A DNA stretch of 64,000 bases from DASYPQ01 sp046155895 (GTDB lineage: Bacteria > Planctomycetota > UBA1135 > GCA-002686595), in assembly GCA_046155895.1 (NCBI GenBank), contig JBJXFB010000012.1:1-64000 (forward strand), given 5' to 3'. Below the pieces are notes generated by a model. That model did not search any database. It was not told the origin of the DNA and worked only from the letters and a program-made list of their open reading frames with translations. How positions within the stretch are numbered: position 1 is the stretch's first letter; each line of letters begins with the position of its first letter. Both the position numbers and the translations under genes were made by a program. Positions 42,081-50,607 of this stretch are shown here, in pieces.

Positions 42081-42991
42081 GCGAGCGCTCCAGCAGACGC
42101 CGGCTCGGCGATCCGCTCGCCCGCGCCGGTGCGCATGAGGACGAGGTAGGCATCCTCGAGCGTCGCTTGCGCCGGCTCGAAGCCTGGCGGGGGGCTGCCC
42201 GAGGGATCGAAGATCCGAACGCGGTGGCGTCCCTCGACCAGCATGGCCTGCGTGACGCAGCGCGATCCCCGGAGCTCCGCGAGCTCCTCCTTCCTCGCGG
42301 AGCCGTCGAAGATCGCCCCTTGGATCGCCGCGCGCGCCTCCGCGGGAGTCGTCAGGGCGACGAGCCGTCCGTTCTTGATCACCGCGAATCGGGGACACAG
42401 GACGGCGACGTCTTCCACGATGTGCGTCGAGAGCACCACGATCCTTCCTTGCGCGAGCTCGGTCAGCAGGTGGTAGAAGCGCAGGCGTTCCTCGGGATCG
42501 AGCCCCGCCGTCGGCTCGTCGACGATGATCAGCCTCGGATCGCCGGCGATCGCCTGCGCGATCCCGAGGCGCTGGCGCATGCCGCCCGAGTAGGACTTGA
42601 CCTTGCGCTTCGCCGCGAAGGAGAGATTCACCCGTTCGAGCAGCTCGTCGGCGAGCTTCGCCACTCCTCCAGGCGCGTCGACGCCCTTGAGCCGCAGCAG
42701 GTGCGAGAGCATCGCGTGCCCGGTGAGGTGCGGGTAGAAGCCGAAGTCCTGAGGCAGGTAGCCCAGGCGCGACCACACGTGCTCCGGTTTCGCCACGATG
42801 TCCTCCCCGTCGAGCTCCACGCTGCCCGAAGTCGGCTCGAGCAGGCCCGCGAGGATGCGCATCAGCGTCGACTTGCCCGCGCCGTTCGGACCTAGGAGCC
42901 CGAACATGCCCGTTCCGAGGTCGAGGTCGATCCCTTGGAGGGCGGTGACCGGGCCGGGGTAGACCTTGACCAGGTTTCGGATGACGAGCAT
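42077..42991 (-). CDS. ABC transporter ATP-binding protein
   Basis: The 304-residue ATPase has Walker A GPNGAGKST (34-42), Q-loop YLPQDFGFYP, signature YSGGMRQRL and Walker B LIIVDEPTAGLDP. A C-terminal extension of about 80 residues follows, common in ABC-2 ATPases. It overlaps by GTGA the permease-peptidase gene, so the two form one transporter or membrane machine. Substrate unknown; the ABC-2 class exports drugs, polysaccharides or lipids. It faces the lipoprotein gene at 43120 head to head, with 128 bp between the two starts. Confidence 0.94.
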   Translation of the reverse strand: MLVIRNLVKVYPGPVTALQGIDLDLGTGMFGLLGPNGAGKSTLMRILAGLLEPTSGSVELDGEDIVAKPEHVWSRLGYLPQDFGFYPHLTGHAMLSHLLRLKGVDAPGGVAKLADELLERVNLSFAAKRKVKSYSGGMRQRLGIAQAIAGDPRLIIVDEPTAGLDPEERLRFYHLLTELAQGRIVVLSTHIVEDVAVLCPRFAVIKNGRLVALTTPAEARAAIQGAIFDGSARKEELAELRGSRCVTQAMLVEGRHRVRIFDPSGSPPPGFEPAQATLEDAYLVLMRTGAGERIAEPASAGALA

Positions 42992-43119
42992 GGGGTCCTC
43001 GAAGTCTCGGCCGGAAACGTGGGATCGGAAGGGCCGCGCGCTACGCCGCCCCGGTAGGATGATTCTCGCTCGTATCCGGACCGGAGGGGCGACTGCGAGC
43101 CTTCGATCCCGAGGAAACC

Positions 43120-43557
43120 ATGAGAAGCCTGATCCCGATCCTCGCCCTCGCGCCGCTCCTGTCCGCCTGCGGGGAGGAAACCCAGGCGAGGATGGAATCG
43201 GCGGCCGAGGATCTGAAGACGAGGACAGCCGACGGCGTCGGTCAGGCCAAGGAAGCGATCTCCAAGGCGATCGCCGAGTTCGAGCAGTCCTCCGACGAAA
43301 CGCTCTCGAAGATCGATGATCGAATCGCCGTCTATCGCGTCAAGGCCAAGGAGGCGGGCGCGTCCGCCCAGGCCGAGATGAACAAGGCCCTCGCCGACCT
43401 GGAGGGGAAGCGCAAGGCGCTGGCCGAGCACAAGACCGGGCTTGCCTCGGCCCCGCCCGAGAAAGCGGGTGAGAAGCTCCAGGAGCTGAAGGCCTCGCTC
43501 GCCGCCGCCAAGCAGGCCATCGACGACGCCGCCCGATACTTCAAGCAGCCCGACTAG
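43120..43557 (+). CDS. Coiled-coil lipoprotein
   Basis: The 145-residue product has a signal peptide ending in lipobox LLSAC (Cys17) and then a long helical, Glu/Lys/Ala-rich coiled-coil region (about residues 25-135), with heptads such as AKEAISKAIAEFEQSS and MNKALADLEGKRKALAEHK. No enzyme motif. An AGGAAA site precedes the ATG by about 5 nt. It may be a structural lipoprotein of the outer membrane or an envelope tether. Convergent with the HExxH lipoprotein, 12 bp apart. Confidence 0.8.
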   Translation: MRSLIPILALAPLLSACGEETQARMESAAEDLKTRTADGVGQAKEAISKAIAEFEQSSDETLSKIDDRIAVYRVKAKEAGASAQAEMNKALADLEGKRKALAEHKTGLASAPPEKAGEKLQELKASLAAAKQAIDDAARYFKQPD

Positions 43558-43569
43558 GGCCCAGACCGC

Positions 43570-44769
43570 TCACTCCGCCCAGAAGCGTCGCAATCCGACC
43601 AGCGGCCCCTGCGAGCTCCGGTTCGAGCGGAACCGGAACGAGCGCATGAGGTCTCGCGCGGCCTCGTTCTCCGCCGGATCCGTCAGCGGGGCCCGACGCA
43701 GCGCTGGCCAAGCCGCGCGCCAGACGCGCCCGGTCAGGGCCCCCGGCAGCTGGACCTCGCCGGCGCAGGCGAGCAGGTTGATCGCGAATCCGACGCGCAC
43801 CTCCGGATCCTCTTCATCCTCGAGCGCCTCGAGGAGCGCGGTCGCGATCGGAGTCGACCGCAGCTTCCACACGCCCTTCGCCGTGGCCAGACGGACCTCG
43901 CGGCGCGGATCGCGGAGGCGATCCATCCAGGCGAGCGCCGTGGCCGGGTCGAGGGTCCGCTCGATGCGCGTGCGAGCTTCGGCCAGCGGGATGCCCTTCT
44001 CGAATCGTCCGTGCCATCCGGGCCAGTCGATCCCGCCGGCTTCGCGGTAGAGATCGAACGCGATCGCCCACCCGACGAAATGCGCGAGCACGTTCTCGCG
44101 CGCCGAGGAGGGATCGCTCGCGCCCAGCGAGAGGATGCGCGCGAGATCCGCGTCGGAGATCTCCTGAGTCTGCAGCTCCCGGAGAGGCCAGCAGGACAGC
44201 CCGTCGACGACCCAGCGCTTTCCGTCGAGGAATCCGTCGCCGAGCAGGCAGGCGACCCCCTCCTCGAGCCAGAGCGGGGGCTCGAGATGGTCCTCCGCGA
44301 TGCGCGCGTGCACGAGCTCGTGTGCGGCCGTTCCGCACTCGGGGGCGGCCAGGTAGATCCCCGATGGCGAGCCGAACAGGTCGTCGCCGCGCGCGTGGTA
44401 GGCGCGCACCCGCGCCGGACCGATCCCGGGGACGTCCTGCACCGGCCCGCCCTCGCCGTCGAAGATGACGTGAGCGCCTTCCGTCTCCGGGCCTGCCTCG
44501 CCGTCCCACACGTGAACACGGATGGACCTCTCGAAGGGACCGAAGATCTCCTCGACCGCGGACTTCGCCGGACCGATCGCGGCCTCGAAGCGACTCGCTT
44601 CGACGGCCTCGCCCGACTCGCTGTAGAGCGTCCAGCCGTCGTACCGGGCGACCGTGCGCCAGGAGTTGCAGGCCGAGAGCGCGAAAACCAGCGGGACGAC
44701 GGCGAGAACCCGGCGGATCCCCCGCGCGGCTCCTCCGGTGTTTTCGGCCCGGTGCATGGCTCCATTCAT
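43570..44769 (-). CDS. Lipoprotein with gluzincin-type HExxH motif and HEAT-like repeats
   Basis: The 399-residue product has a signal ending in lipobox LSAC (Cys at about 34). The middle has the zinc site AAHELVHARIAEDH (HELVH at about 150-154) with a following WLEEGVACLLG, which supplies the third ligand Glu as in gluzincins. The C-terminal 110 residues are helical, with HEAT-like unit RLRDPRREVRLATAKGVWKL and a second one after. A secreted or lipid-anchored peptidase is likely, specificity unknown. A second ATG lies 5 codons in and also precedes the signal. Confidence 0.75.
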   Translation of the reverse strand: MNGAMHRAENTGGAARGIRRVLAVVPLVFALSACNSWRTVARYDGWTLYSESGEAVEASRFEAAIGPAKSAVEEIFGPFERSIRVHVWDGEAGPETEGAHVIFDGEGGPVQDVPGIGPARVRAYHARGDDLFGSPSGIYLAAPECGTAAHELVHARIAEDHLEPPLWLEEGVACLLGDGFLDGKRWVVDGLSCWPLRELQTQEISDADLARILSLGASDPSSARENVLAHFVGWAIAFDLYREAGGIDWPGWHGRFEKGIPLAEARTRIERTLDPATALAWMDRLRDPRREVRLATAKGVWKLRSTPIATALLEALEDEEDPEVRVGFAINLLACAGEVQLPGALTGRVWRAAWPALRRAPLTDPAENEAARDLMRSFRFRSNRSSQGPLVGLRRFWAE

Positions 44770-44830
44770 AGGCGGGATCGTCCCGTCGCGCTATCCTCCG
44801 GCCTTTCCGGGTCCCTGACGAGGACAATCC

Positions 44831-45064
44831 ATGGCCAGCTTCCGAGTCGAACTCGACGCCCCCAACCACATCGTTCTCGTCATGGTGACCGAGGACGACG
44901 GCAGCGAGCACGACTACCAGTTCGACTTCGATCCCAGGTCGGGGAGGTACGAGTTCTCCGAGTTCGACCTGCTCGAGCGCGACTTCGGCCGGGAGTGGGT
45001 GGAGGACATGGATCGCAAGATCCGCGAGACGATCCAGCGCGCACTCGCCTCGAAGCGCTCCTGA
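44831..45064 (+). CDS. Small conserved protein, paralog of the product at 21168-21404
   Basis: The 77-residue acidic product has a beta-rich first half (FRVELDAPNHIVLVMVTEDDG) and helical second half with FSEFDLLERDFGREWVEDM; the GRYxFxExDxLxxDFG pattern matches the paralog at 21168-21404. No signal, no known motif. It starts 61 bp after the divergent HExxH gene start and ends 14 bp before deoB, so it may share the deoB transcript. Existence as a gene is supported by the paralogy. Confidence 0.75.
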   Translation: MASFRVELDAPNHIVLVMVTEDDGSEHDYQFDFDPRSGRYEFSEFDLLERDFGREWVEDMDRKIRETIQRALASKRS

Positions 45065-45078
45065 ACGGCTGGCGCTCC

Positions 45079-46254
45079 ATGAAGCGCGTCTTCCTCCTCG
45101 TCCTCGATTCCCTCGGCATCGGGGCCCTGCCGGACGCGGCGAGCTTCGGGGACGACGGAGCGCACACGCTCGATCACCTGGTCGAAGCGGCGGGTGGCCT
45201 CGACGCGCCTCGACTCATTCAGCTCGGGCTCGGATCGATCCCCGGCGTCCAGTCCCTGCCTCGCGCGAGCCGGCCCGCGGGCGCATTCGGACGCGCTGCG
45301 GAAGCCTCGCCCGGCAAGGACACGTCGACCGGACACTGGGAGATGATGGGTTGCCCGCTCGACCGGGCTTTCCCCGTCTTCCCGCGCGGGTTCCCGCCCG
45401 AGATCCTCGATCCCTTCGTGAGCCGCTCGCGCATCCCCGGCGTGCTGGGGAACGTCCCGGCCTCGGGCACGGAGATCCTCGAGCGTCTCGGGGCCGAGCA
45501 CCTCGCCACCGGGAAGCCGATCGTTTACACGAGCGCCGACAGCGTCTTCCAGGTGGCCGCGCACGCCGAGAGCTTCGGGCTCGAGCGGCTCTACGAGATC
45601 TGCGGGATCGCCAGGGAGATCCTGGACCCCTTCGGCGTCGCGCGCGTGATCGCCCGGCCCTTCGTCGGCAGGCCGGGCGCCTTCGAGCGAACCTACGACC
45701 GTCGCGACTTCTCCATGCCTCCTCCGCGGGAGACGGTTCTCGACCGGCTCGCTCGCTCGGGCGTTCCCGTGATCGGTATCGGGAAGATCTCGGACATCTT
45801 CGCGGGACGAGGCGTGAGCGAATCCGTTCACACCGCGGGCAACCGGGACGGGATGGTCGCGACCGTCAAGGCCGCCCGCGAGGTCGAGCACGGACTCGTC
45901 TTCGTCAATCTGGTGGACTTCGACATGCTCTACGGCCACCGTCGCGACCCACTCGGGTACCGCAAGGCGCTCGAGGAATTCGACTCGGACCTGGCGGAGC
46001 TCGAGGCACGGCTGCGTGCCGGCGACCTGTTGATCCTCTCGGCGGATCACGGAAACGACCCGACGAAGATCGAGACGACGGACCACACGCGCGAGTACGT
46101 GCCCGTGCTCGCCGCCGGCCCTGGCCTCCGGGGCGGCGTGGATCTCGGAACCCGCGACACGTTCGCGGACATCGGCGCTACGGTCGAAGGGGCGCTCGGA
46201 CTTCCTTCGCGGGGTCCCGGACGATCCTTCCTCGACGATCTCGCGCGCCTCTGA
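45079..46254 (+). CDS. deoB: Phosphopentomutase
   Basis: DeoB interconverts ribose-1-phosphate or deoxyribose-1-phosphate and the 5-phosphates. The 391-residue product is of the alkaline-phosphatase fold with LLVLDSLGIGALPDA near the N-terminus (metal Asp), the phosphorylated Thr in GKDTSTGHWEMMG, and C-terminal metal motif SADHGNDPTKIETTDHTRE, followed by LRGGVDLGTRDTFADIGATVEG. Length matches the family. The ATG at 45079 follows a 14-bp gap after the small gene. First gene of the nucleoside catabolism set deoB-deoA-pnp. Confidence 0.96.
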   Translation: MKRVFLLVLDSLGIGALPDAASFGDDGAHTLDHLVEAAGGLDAPRLIQLGLGSIPGVQSLPRASRPAGAFGRAAEASPGKDTSTGHWEMMGCPLDRAFPVFPRGFPPEILDPFVSRSRIPGVLGNVPASGTEILERLGAEHLATGKPIVYTSADSVFQVAAHAESFGLERLYEICGIAREILDPFGVARVIARPFVGRPGAFERTYDRRDFSMPPPRETVLDRLARSGVPVIGIGKISDIFAGRGVSESVHTAGNRDGMVATVKAAREVEHGLVFVNLVDFDMLYGHRRDPLGYRKALEEFDSDLAELEARLRAGDLLILSADHGNDPTKIETTDHTREYVPVLAAGPGLRGGVDLGTRDTFADIGATVEGALGLPSRGPGRSFLDDLARL

Positions 46255-46256
46255 CC

Positions 46257-47555
46257 ATGGACATCCGTCCGCTCGTGAAGGCGAAGCGCGGTGGAGGGGA
46301 GCTCTCGACCGCGGAGATCCGCTCCTTCGTGGCCGGCGCCGCGGACGGATCGATCGGGGACGCGCCTGTCGTCGAATTGCTGGCCGCGATCCACCGCGAC
46401 GGGATGGGCGAGCGCGAGCTGGCCGACCTGACCCGGGCGATGATCGACTCGGGACGGACGCTCTCCTTCGAGGAGCTGCCGCAACCGAAGGCGGACAAGC
46501 ACTCGACGGGAGGAATCGGCGACAAGGTCTCGATCCCGCTCGCACCGGCCGTGGCCGCGTGCGGCGTGTGCGTTCCCATGATCTCCGGCCGGGGCCTGGG
46601 CCACACCGGTGGAACGCTCGACAAGCTCGAGTCGATCCCCGGCTTCCGGACAAATCTGTCGGAGGAGGAGATCCACCGCGCGATCGACGGAACGGGCGTC
46701 GCTTTCGCGGCCCAGTCCCGGGATCTCGTTCCGGCGGATCGAAGGCTCTACGCCCTGCGCCATGCGTCCGATCTCGTGGATTCGATTCCGCTGATCGCGA
46801 GCTCGATCATGAGCAAGAAGCTCGCGGAGGGGATCTCCGCGCTCGTGCTCGACGTCAAGTTCGGCTCGGGGGCGTTCCTTCCCGAACCCGGACGCGGCGC
46901 GGAACTGGGCCGCGCGATGCTCGGGCTCGCGGCGGCGCACGGCGTGCGCGCGACCGCGTTCCAGACGGCCATGGATCGCCCTCTCGGCTGCGCGGTGGGC
47001 CACGCGCTGGAGATCGCGGACTCGATCGACTGCCTGGCGGGGGAGGGGCCGGCCGACCTGCGTGAGCTCGTGGTCCTCTTCGGAGGCGAGATGCTCGTAC
47101 TCGCCGGCGCGGCGACCTCGACGGAGGAGGGGCGAAGGAAGATCGCCGGGGCCATCGACTCGGGACGCGCTCTCGGCGTCTTCGAGCTCGTCGTGCGGGA
47201 GCAGGGAGGCGATCCGCGCATCATCCAGGATCGCTCCCGGCTCCCCGGCGCCGATTCGGTCGAACCGTTCCTCGCTCCGCGGGACGGATTCCTCGTGTTC
47301 ACCGACTGCCGCAAGGTTGGAATGGCCGTGGCCGCGCTCGGGGGGAGTCGCAAGCAACCCGGCGAACCGATCGATCACGCTGTGGGTCTGGTCTGGCGGA
47401 TCGCCGCGGGCGAGCCGGTTCGGGCGGGCCAGGCCGTGGCGGAGATCCATCACCGCGGAGGGCGGGGGCTCGCGCGAGCCAAGGTCCTGCTGGAGGAGTG
47501 CGTGAGAGTCGAAGGATCCGCCACGACCGGGCCTCTGGTCCTCGGCCGCGTGTAG
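46257..47555 (+). CDS. deoA: Thymidine/pyrimidine-nucleoside phosphorylase
   Basis: The 432-residue product cleaves thymidine, uridine or deoxyuridine with phosphate. It begins with the alpha-domain MDIRPLVKAKRGGGELSTAEI and has the family motifs DKHSTGGIGDKVSIPL, SGRGLGHTGGTLDKLES and IMSKKLAEG; the C-terminal beta domain follows. By length and motif it could be DeoA or Pdp; these cannot be separated here. It begins 2 bp after the deoB stop, so the two are co-transcribed, feeding (deoxy)ribose-1-phosphate to DeoB. Confidence 0.95.
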   Translation: MDIRPLVKAKRGGGELSTAEIRSFVAGAADGSIGDAPVVELLAAIHRDGMGERELADLTRAMIDSGRTLSFEELPQPKADKHSTGGIGDKVSIPLAPAVAACGVCVPMISGRGLGHTGGTLDKLESIPGFRTNLSEEEIHRAIDGTGVAFAAQSRDLVPADRRLYALRHASDLVDSIPLIASSIMSKKLAEGISALVLDVKFGSGAFLPEPGRGAELGRAMLGLAAAHGVRATAFQTAMDRPLGCAVGHALEIADSIDCLAGEGPADLRELVVLFGGEMLVLAGAATSTEEGRRKIAGAIDSGRALGVFELVVREQGGDPRIIQDRSRLPGADSVEPFLAPRDGFLVFTDCRKVGMAVAALGGSRKQPGEPIDHAVGLVWRIAAGEPVRAGQAVAEIHHRGGRGLARAKVLLEECVRVEGSATTGPLVLGRV

Positions 47556-47584
47556 CGTTCCTCGGATTGGCCTACCCTAGGACG

Positions 47585-48388
47585 ATGCGCTCCCGACGGA
47601 TCTCCCGGTCCCTCACCGAGCTCGGCTTCGCGGGCGCGAGGGTCGGGGTCGTCCTCGGCTCGGGCCTCGGAGGCCTCGCGCGCTGCTTGAAGCGTGAACG
47701 CGAGGTTCCGTTCGCCGAGGTCGAGGGCATGCCGGAAAGCTCGGTGCCCGGCCATGCCGGACGATTCGTGATCGGCACGATCGACGGCGAGCGCGTGCTC
47801 GTGCAGGCCGGGCGCGTTCATCTCTACGAAGGCTGGAGCGTTCGGGACCTGTGTGCGTCCGTGGGCGCCTTCGCGGAGCTCGGTTGCCGTGCTCTCGTCC
47901 TGACGAACGCAGCCGGGGGGCTCCGCCCGACCTGGAAGCCTCCGATCCTCATGCGCATCGTCGATCACATCGATCTGCAGGGATCGACACCGCTGGCGCC
48001 GGGAAGAGGAGGTCGCGGGTCGCCCTACGACGCGATTCTCGGTGACGCCTTCGACCGGGCCGCGGAGGCGGCGGGCATCGAGATCGCACGGGGCGTCTAC
48101 GCGGGCCTCCTCGGGCCGTCCTACGAGACGCCCGCGGAGGTCCGGATGCTCGCATGGATGGGTGCGGACGCGGTCGGGATGAGCACGGTCCGCGAGGCGC
48201 AGGCGGCGCGCGCGTCCGGGTTGCGTGTCGTGGCCGTCTCCTGCATCACGAACTTCGCCGCCGGCCTCGGCCCGGATGGGCTCTCACACGACGAGGTCGT
48301 GCGCGCGGGGGCGTCGGTGACGGAACAGTTCGGATCGCTCCTCGCACAGGCAGTCCCGCGCGTCGTACGAGCGCTCGACGAGCGCTGA
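47585..48388 (+). CDS. punA: Purine nucleoside phosphorylase
   Basis: The 267-residue product has the trimeric PNP motifs LGSGLGGLA, GHAGRFVIG, GRVHLYEGW, LTNAAGGLRP, LGPSYETPAEVRML and VGMSTVREAQAA. It releases purine base plus (deoxy)ribose-1-phosphate, which DeoB can use. The ATG at 47585 is preferred to the longer frame, since MRSRRISRSL leads directly into the family start. A TACCCT box just before it may be a weak -10. It lies 29 bp after deoA. The base released goes to salvage, complementing PurF-dependent synthesis. Could be annotated as inosine-guanosine phosphorylase. Confidence 0.95.
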   Translation: MRSRRISRSLTELGFAGARVGVVLGSGLGGLARCLKREREVPFAEVEGMPESSVPGHAGRFVIGTIDGERVLVQAGRVHLYEGWSVRDLCASVGAFAELGCRALVLTNAAGGLRPTWKPPILMRIVDHIDLQGSTPLAPGRGGRGSPYDAILGDAFDRAAEAAGIEIARGVYAGLLGPSYETPAEVRMLAWMGADAVGMSTVREAQAARASGLRVVAVSCITNFAAGLGPDGLSHDEVVRAGASVTEQFGSLLAQAVPRVVRALDER

Positions 48389-48400
48389 ACGGCGGGGGAC

Positions 48401-48898
48401 CTACTCGGCCTCGACGGGGGCTGCGAGCAGCTCCGCCGCGATCAGGAACTCGTCCGGGTTCGGACTGCCCGGGGGAGAGTAGAGCTGCACTTCACGCGGC
48501 TCGACGCCGTCCTTCGCCGCGGCGAGTTGGCAGATCCGCACGACATCGAGCACACGGTCCTCGAGTCGCCGGCCGGCAGGAAACTGGAGCGCGTACTCGA
48601 TGACACCGCCTGCGACGGCCTTCTGATCGATCTCGGGCTGCCCCCCCTCGGAGACGAGCCGCAGGCGGATCCGGAACCCCGCCAGCTCGAGGGACCGTCT
48701 GCCCCGGAGCCCAGTCAGGCGCAGGCCGTCGTGCGCCTTGACCCGGAACTCCTCGACCTTGACCGGGGGCGAGGAGAGGTCCGGGCGCGGCGTGTAGAGG
48801 GCAGATGGACGAGCTAACCGTAGTGTCTGCAACCTGTTACGCCAATACCCACTCTCGAGCAACAAGGGGTGAGGCGGACGTCTCTTCTGACTGGGCAC
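48401..48898 (-). CDS. Unidentified small protein (possible gene)
   Basis: The frame codes for 165 residues. It looks real because it has a balanced composition and patterned hydrophobicity (VKAHDGLRLTGLRGRRS, then LEDRVLDVVRICQLAAA), but I cannot name a family. A gene start is not clear: ATG 48898 gives an odd Pro/Arg-rich N-terminus; a TTG near 48832 is another option. No signal peptide or membrane segment. Convergent with the PNP gene, 12 bp between stops. The DNA just upstream is less GC-rich and shows no gene, so the gene may have lost its 5' end. Confidence 0.45.
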   Translation of the reverse strand: MPSQKRRPPHPLLLESGYWRNRLQTLRLARPSALYTPRPDLSSPPVKVEEFRVKAHDGLRLTGLRGRRSLELAGFRIRLRLVSEGGQPEIDQKAVAGGVIEYALQFPAGRRLEDRVLDVVRICQLAAAKDGVEPREVQLYSPPGSPNPDEFLIAAELLAAPVEAE

Positions 48899-49231
48899 GA
48901 AGCAGCCCAGCCGAATCCACTCGCCGACCGAACGCCCGATGTAGGAAATTGCATTATTGCCAGCTTCCCGCTGCGGGCGCGAGAGTCGTGGAGTCCCGAC
49001 GGGTCGAAGAGCAGTAAGCAGGTGGTAAGGGCGGCCGCCGGCGCGCTCGACGCCCTGGTCACGCTTCGTTCGCTTTCCATATGATGCTCGCCCCGTTCGG
49101 GGCTCGAGAGGATCCTGGCAGCCCCCGAGCGACCTTCAGGCGATCCCCTCGAGCGAACTTCGGCGCTCGCGCGGCCCGCCTCCAGGCGCGGCGCGATCCG
49201 TACCCGGCACCCCATGATGAGGAAGAAAGGC
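48899..49231. other. Intergenic stretch upstream of the amidohydrolase array
   Basis: About 330 bp with lower GC than the surroundings, between an uncertain minus-strand ORF and the first amidohydrolase-fold gene. It contains AT-richer runs near 48950-48965 (AATTGCATTATTG) and 49010-49020. I find no convincing -35/-10 pair or ECF-type promoter, no tRNA and no clear terminator. It is the most likely place for the array's promoter. Confidence 0.45.
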
Positions 49232-50605
49232 ATGCGCGCCCTCACGAGTTGGTTGCAGCTCGGCCTCTGCGCCGGGATCTTCGCCGGCCCTGCAGTCGCC
49301 ACCGGCGAGAGCCCAGCACTCTTCATCCGGGGCAAGCGCCTCATCCTGCGGCCGGGAGAGGAGCTGCAGGACGGCGCGGTCCTCGTCCGCGACGGCCGGA
49401 TCATGGCAGTCGGCCGCGACCTCCGAAAGCCCGACGACGCGAGGGAGATCGAGGGGGCCGTGGTCTGCGCCGCCTACATCGACGCCTGGGGCGCGCTCGG
49501 CCTCGGGATGGATTCGCTCCGCGACGCGAGCACGAGCGCCGCGACGAGGACAGCCGATGGGCTCGATCCCTGGGCCGACGAACACCTGCGGCGTGAGACT
49601 CTGCGCGCGGGCGTGACCATCGTGCGCGTGCAGGCCGGAAGCGATGCTCGCGTCGGCGGGATCGGAGCCCTCGTCCGCGTCGCTCCCGACCTTCCTCCCG
49701 GCGAGGCGATCGTCCTCGCGGACTGCAGCGTCGCGATGAGCATCGGCAAGGCCGGCGCTCCCGATGGCGAAGGCCGGGATCCTTTCGAACGGATCGCCGA
49801 TCTGGACCGCGTGGTATCGGCCGTCGAAACCGGGAAGACGTATCTGCTCGCGCGCATCGAGCACCGCTACGACCTCGAGGAGTGGGAGAAGAAGATCGCC
49901 GAGAAGGAGGCGGAGCTCGAGAAGGACGCCAAGAAGGCCAAGAAGGACCGCGAGAAGGAGCAGAAGGAGGCGGAGGAGAAGGACAAGCCCTTCCAGGAGA
50001 AGAAGTACAAGGAGGACAAGCGGCCCCAGCCGCCCCGCTTCGACGAGGACAGCGAGGTCCTCGCGCAGGTGGCGAATGGGGGCATTCCCCTGCTCGTGCA
50101 GGCCGACCGCTCGGCGGAGATCCGCGGCCTGCTGGCCGGAACGGCCGAGCACGACCGTCTGCGTCTCGTCCTCGCGGGCGGTGCGGGGGCCCTCAGGTCC
50201 TCGCGGATCCTGTCCGAACGCCGAGTCCCGGTCCTCCTGTCGCTCGTCCCCCGGGGTCAGGACGGAACGAACGACCTCGGTGAGTCTTCCCTGTCGCTCG
50301 CGGGCGATCTCGCGCGGTCGGGAGTGCAGATCCTCCTTGGGACCGGCGGCTCGAACCCCGCGGCGAGCCGCGACCTGCCGTTGTTGACCGCTCTGGCGAT
50401 CGGGAACGGACTCGATCGTTCCAAGGCCTTCGAGTCGCTGACTCTCGGTGCGGCGCGCGCGTTCGACGCGTCGGGCCTGCTCGGGACCCTCGAGGAAGGC
50501 AAGGAAGCGGAGATCCTCGTGCTCGACGGCGAGCCTCTCACCGCGGCCGCGAGCGTCCGCTACGTCGTCACCGGAGGCCGCCTGGTCGTCGAGCCGGGAT
50601 CCTGA
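49232..50605 (+). CDS. Exported amidohydrolase-fold protein, array member 1 (metal ligands lost)
   Basis: The 457-residue product starts best at ATG 49232, which has GAGGA 8 nt upstream; ATG 49214 would add six residues. A signal peptide is at 1-25 (QLGLCAGIFAGPAVATG). The N-terminal beta sandwich (ELQDGAVLVRDGRIMAVG) and the C-terminal LEEGKEAEILVLDGEPL are diagnostic of the imidazolonepropionase-like amidohydrolase family. The HxH ligand site is replaced (VVCAAYIDAWGAL), and the terminal metal Asp by LLGTGGSN, so it should not bind the metals. A Lys/Glu-rich helical insertion (about residues 205-270, WEKKIAEKEAELEKDAKK) splits the barrel. First of nine genes. Confidence 0.85.
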   Translation: MRALTSWLQLGLCAGIFAGPAVATGESPALFIRGKRLILRPGEELQDGAVLVRDGRIMAVGRDLRKPDDAREIEGAVVCAAYIDAWGALGLGMDSLRDASTSAATRTADGLDPWADEHLRRETLRAGVTIVRVQAGSDARVGGIGALVRVAPDLPPGEAIVLADCSVAMSIGKAGAPDGEGRDPFERIADLDRVVSAVETGKTYLLARIEHRYDLEEWEKKIAEKEAELEKDAKKAKKDREKEQKEAEEKDKPFQEKKYKEDKRPQPPRFDEDSEVLAQVANGGIPLLVQADRSAEIRGLLAGTAEHDRLRLVLAGGAGALRSSRILSERRVPVLLSLVPRGQDGTNDLGESSLSLAGDLARSGVQILLGTGGSNPAASRDLPLLTALAIGNGLDRSKAFESLTLGAARAFDASGLLGTLEEGKEAEILVLDGEPLTAAASVRYVVTGGRLVVEPGS

Positions 50606-50607
50606 GC

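Noticed and set aside
42081..42776. Upstream extension of the permease-peptidase frame
   Set aside because: It lies inside the well-supported ATPase gene on the same strand in another frame; the GTG at 42080 with a GTGA overlap is the natural start.
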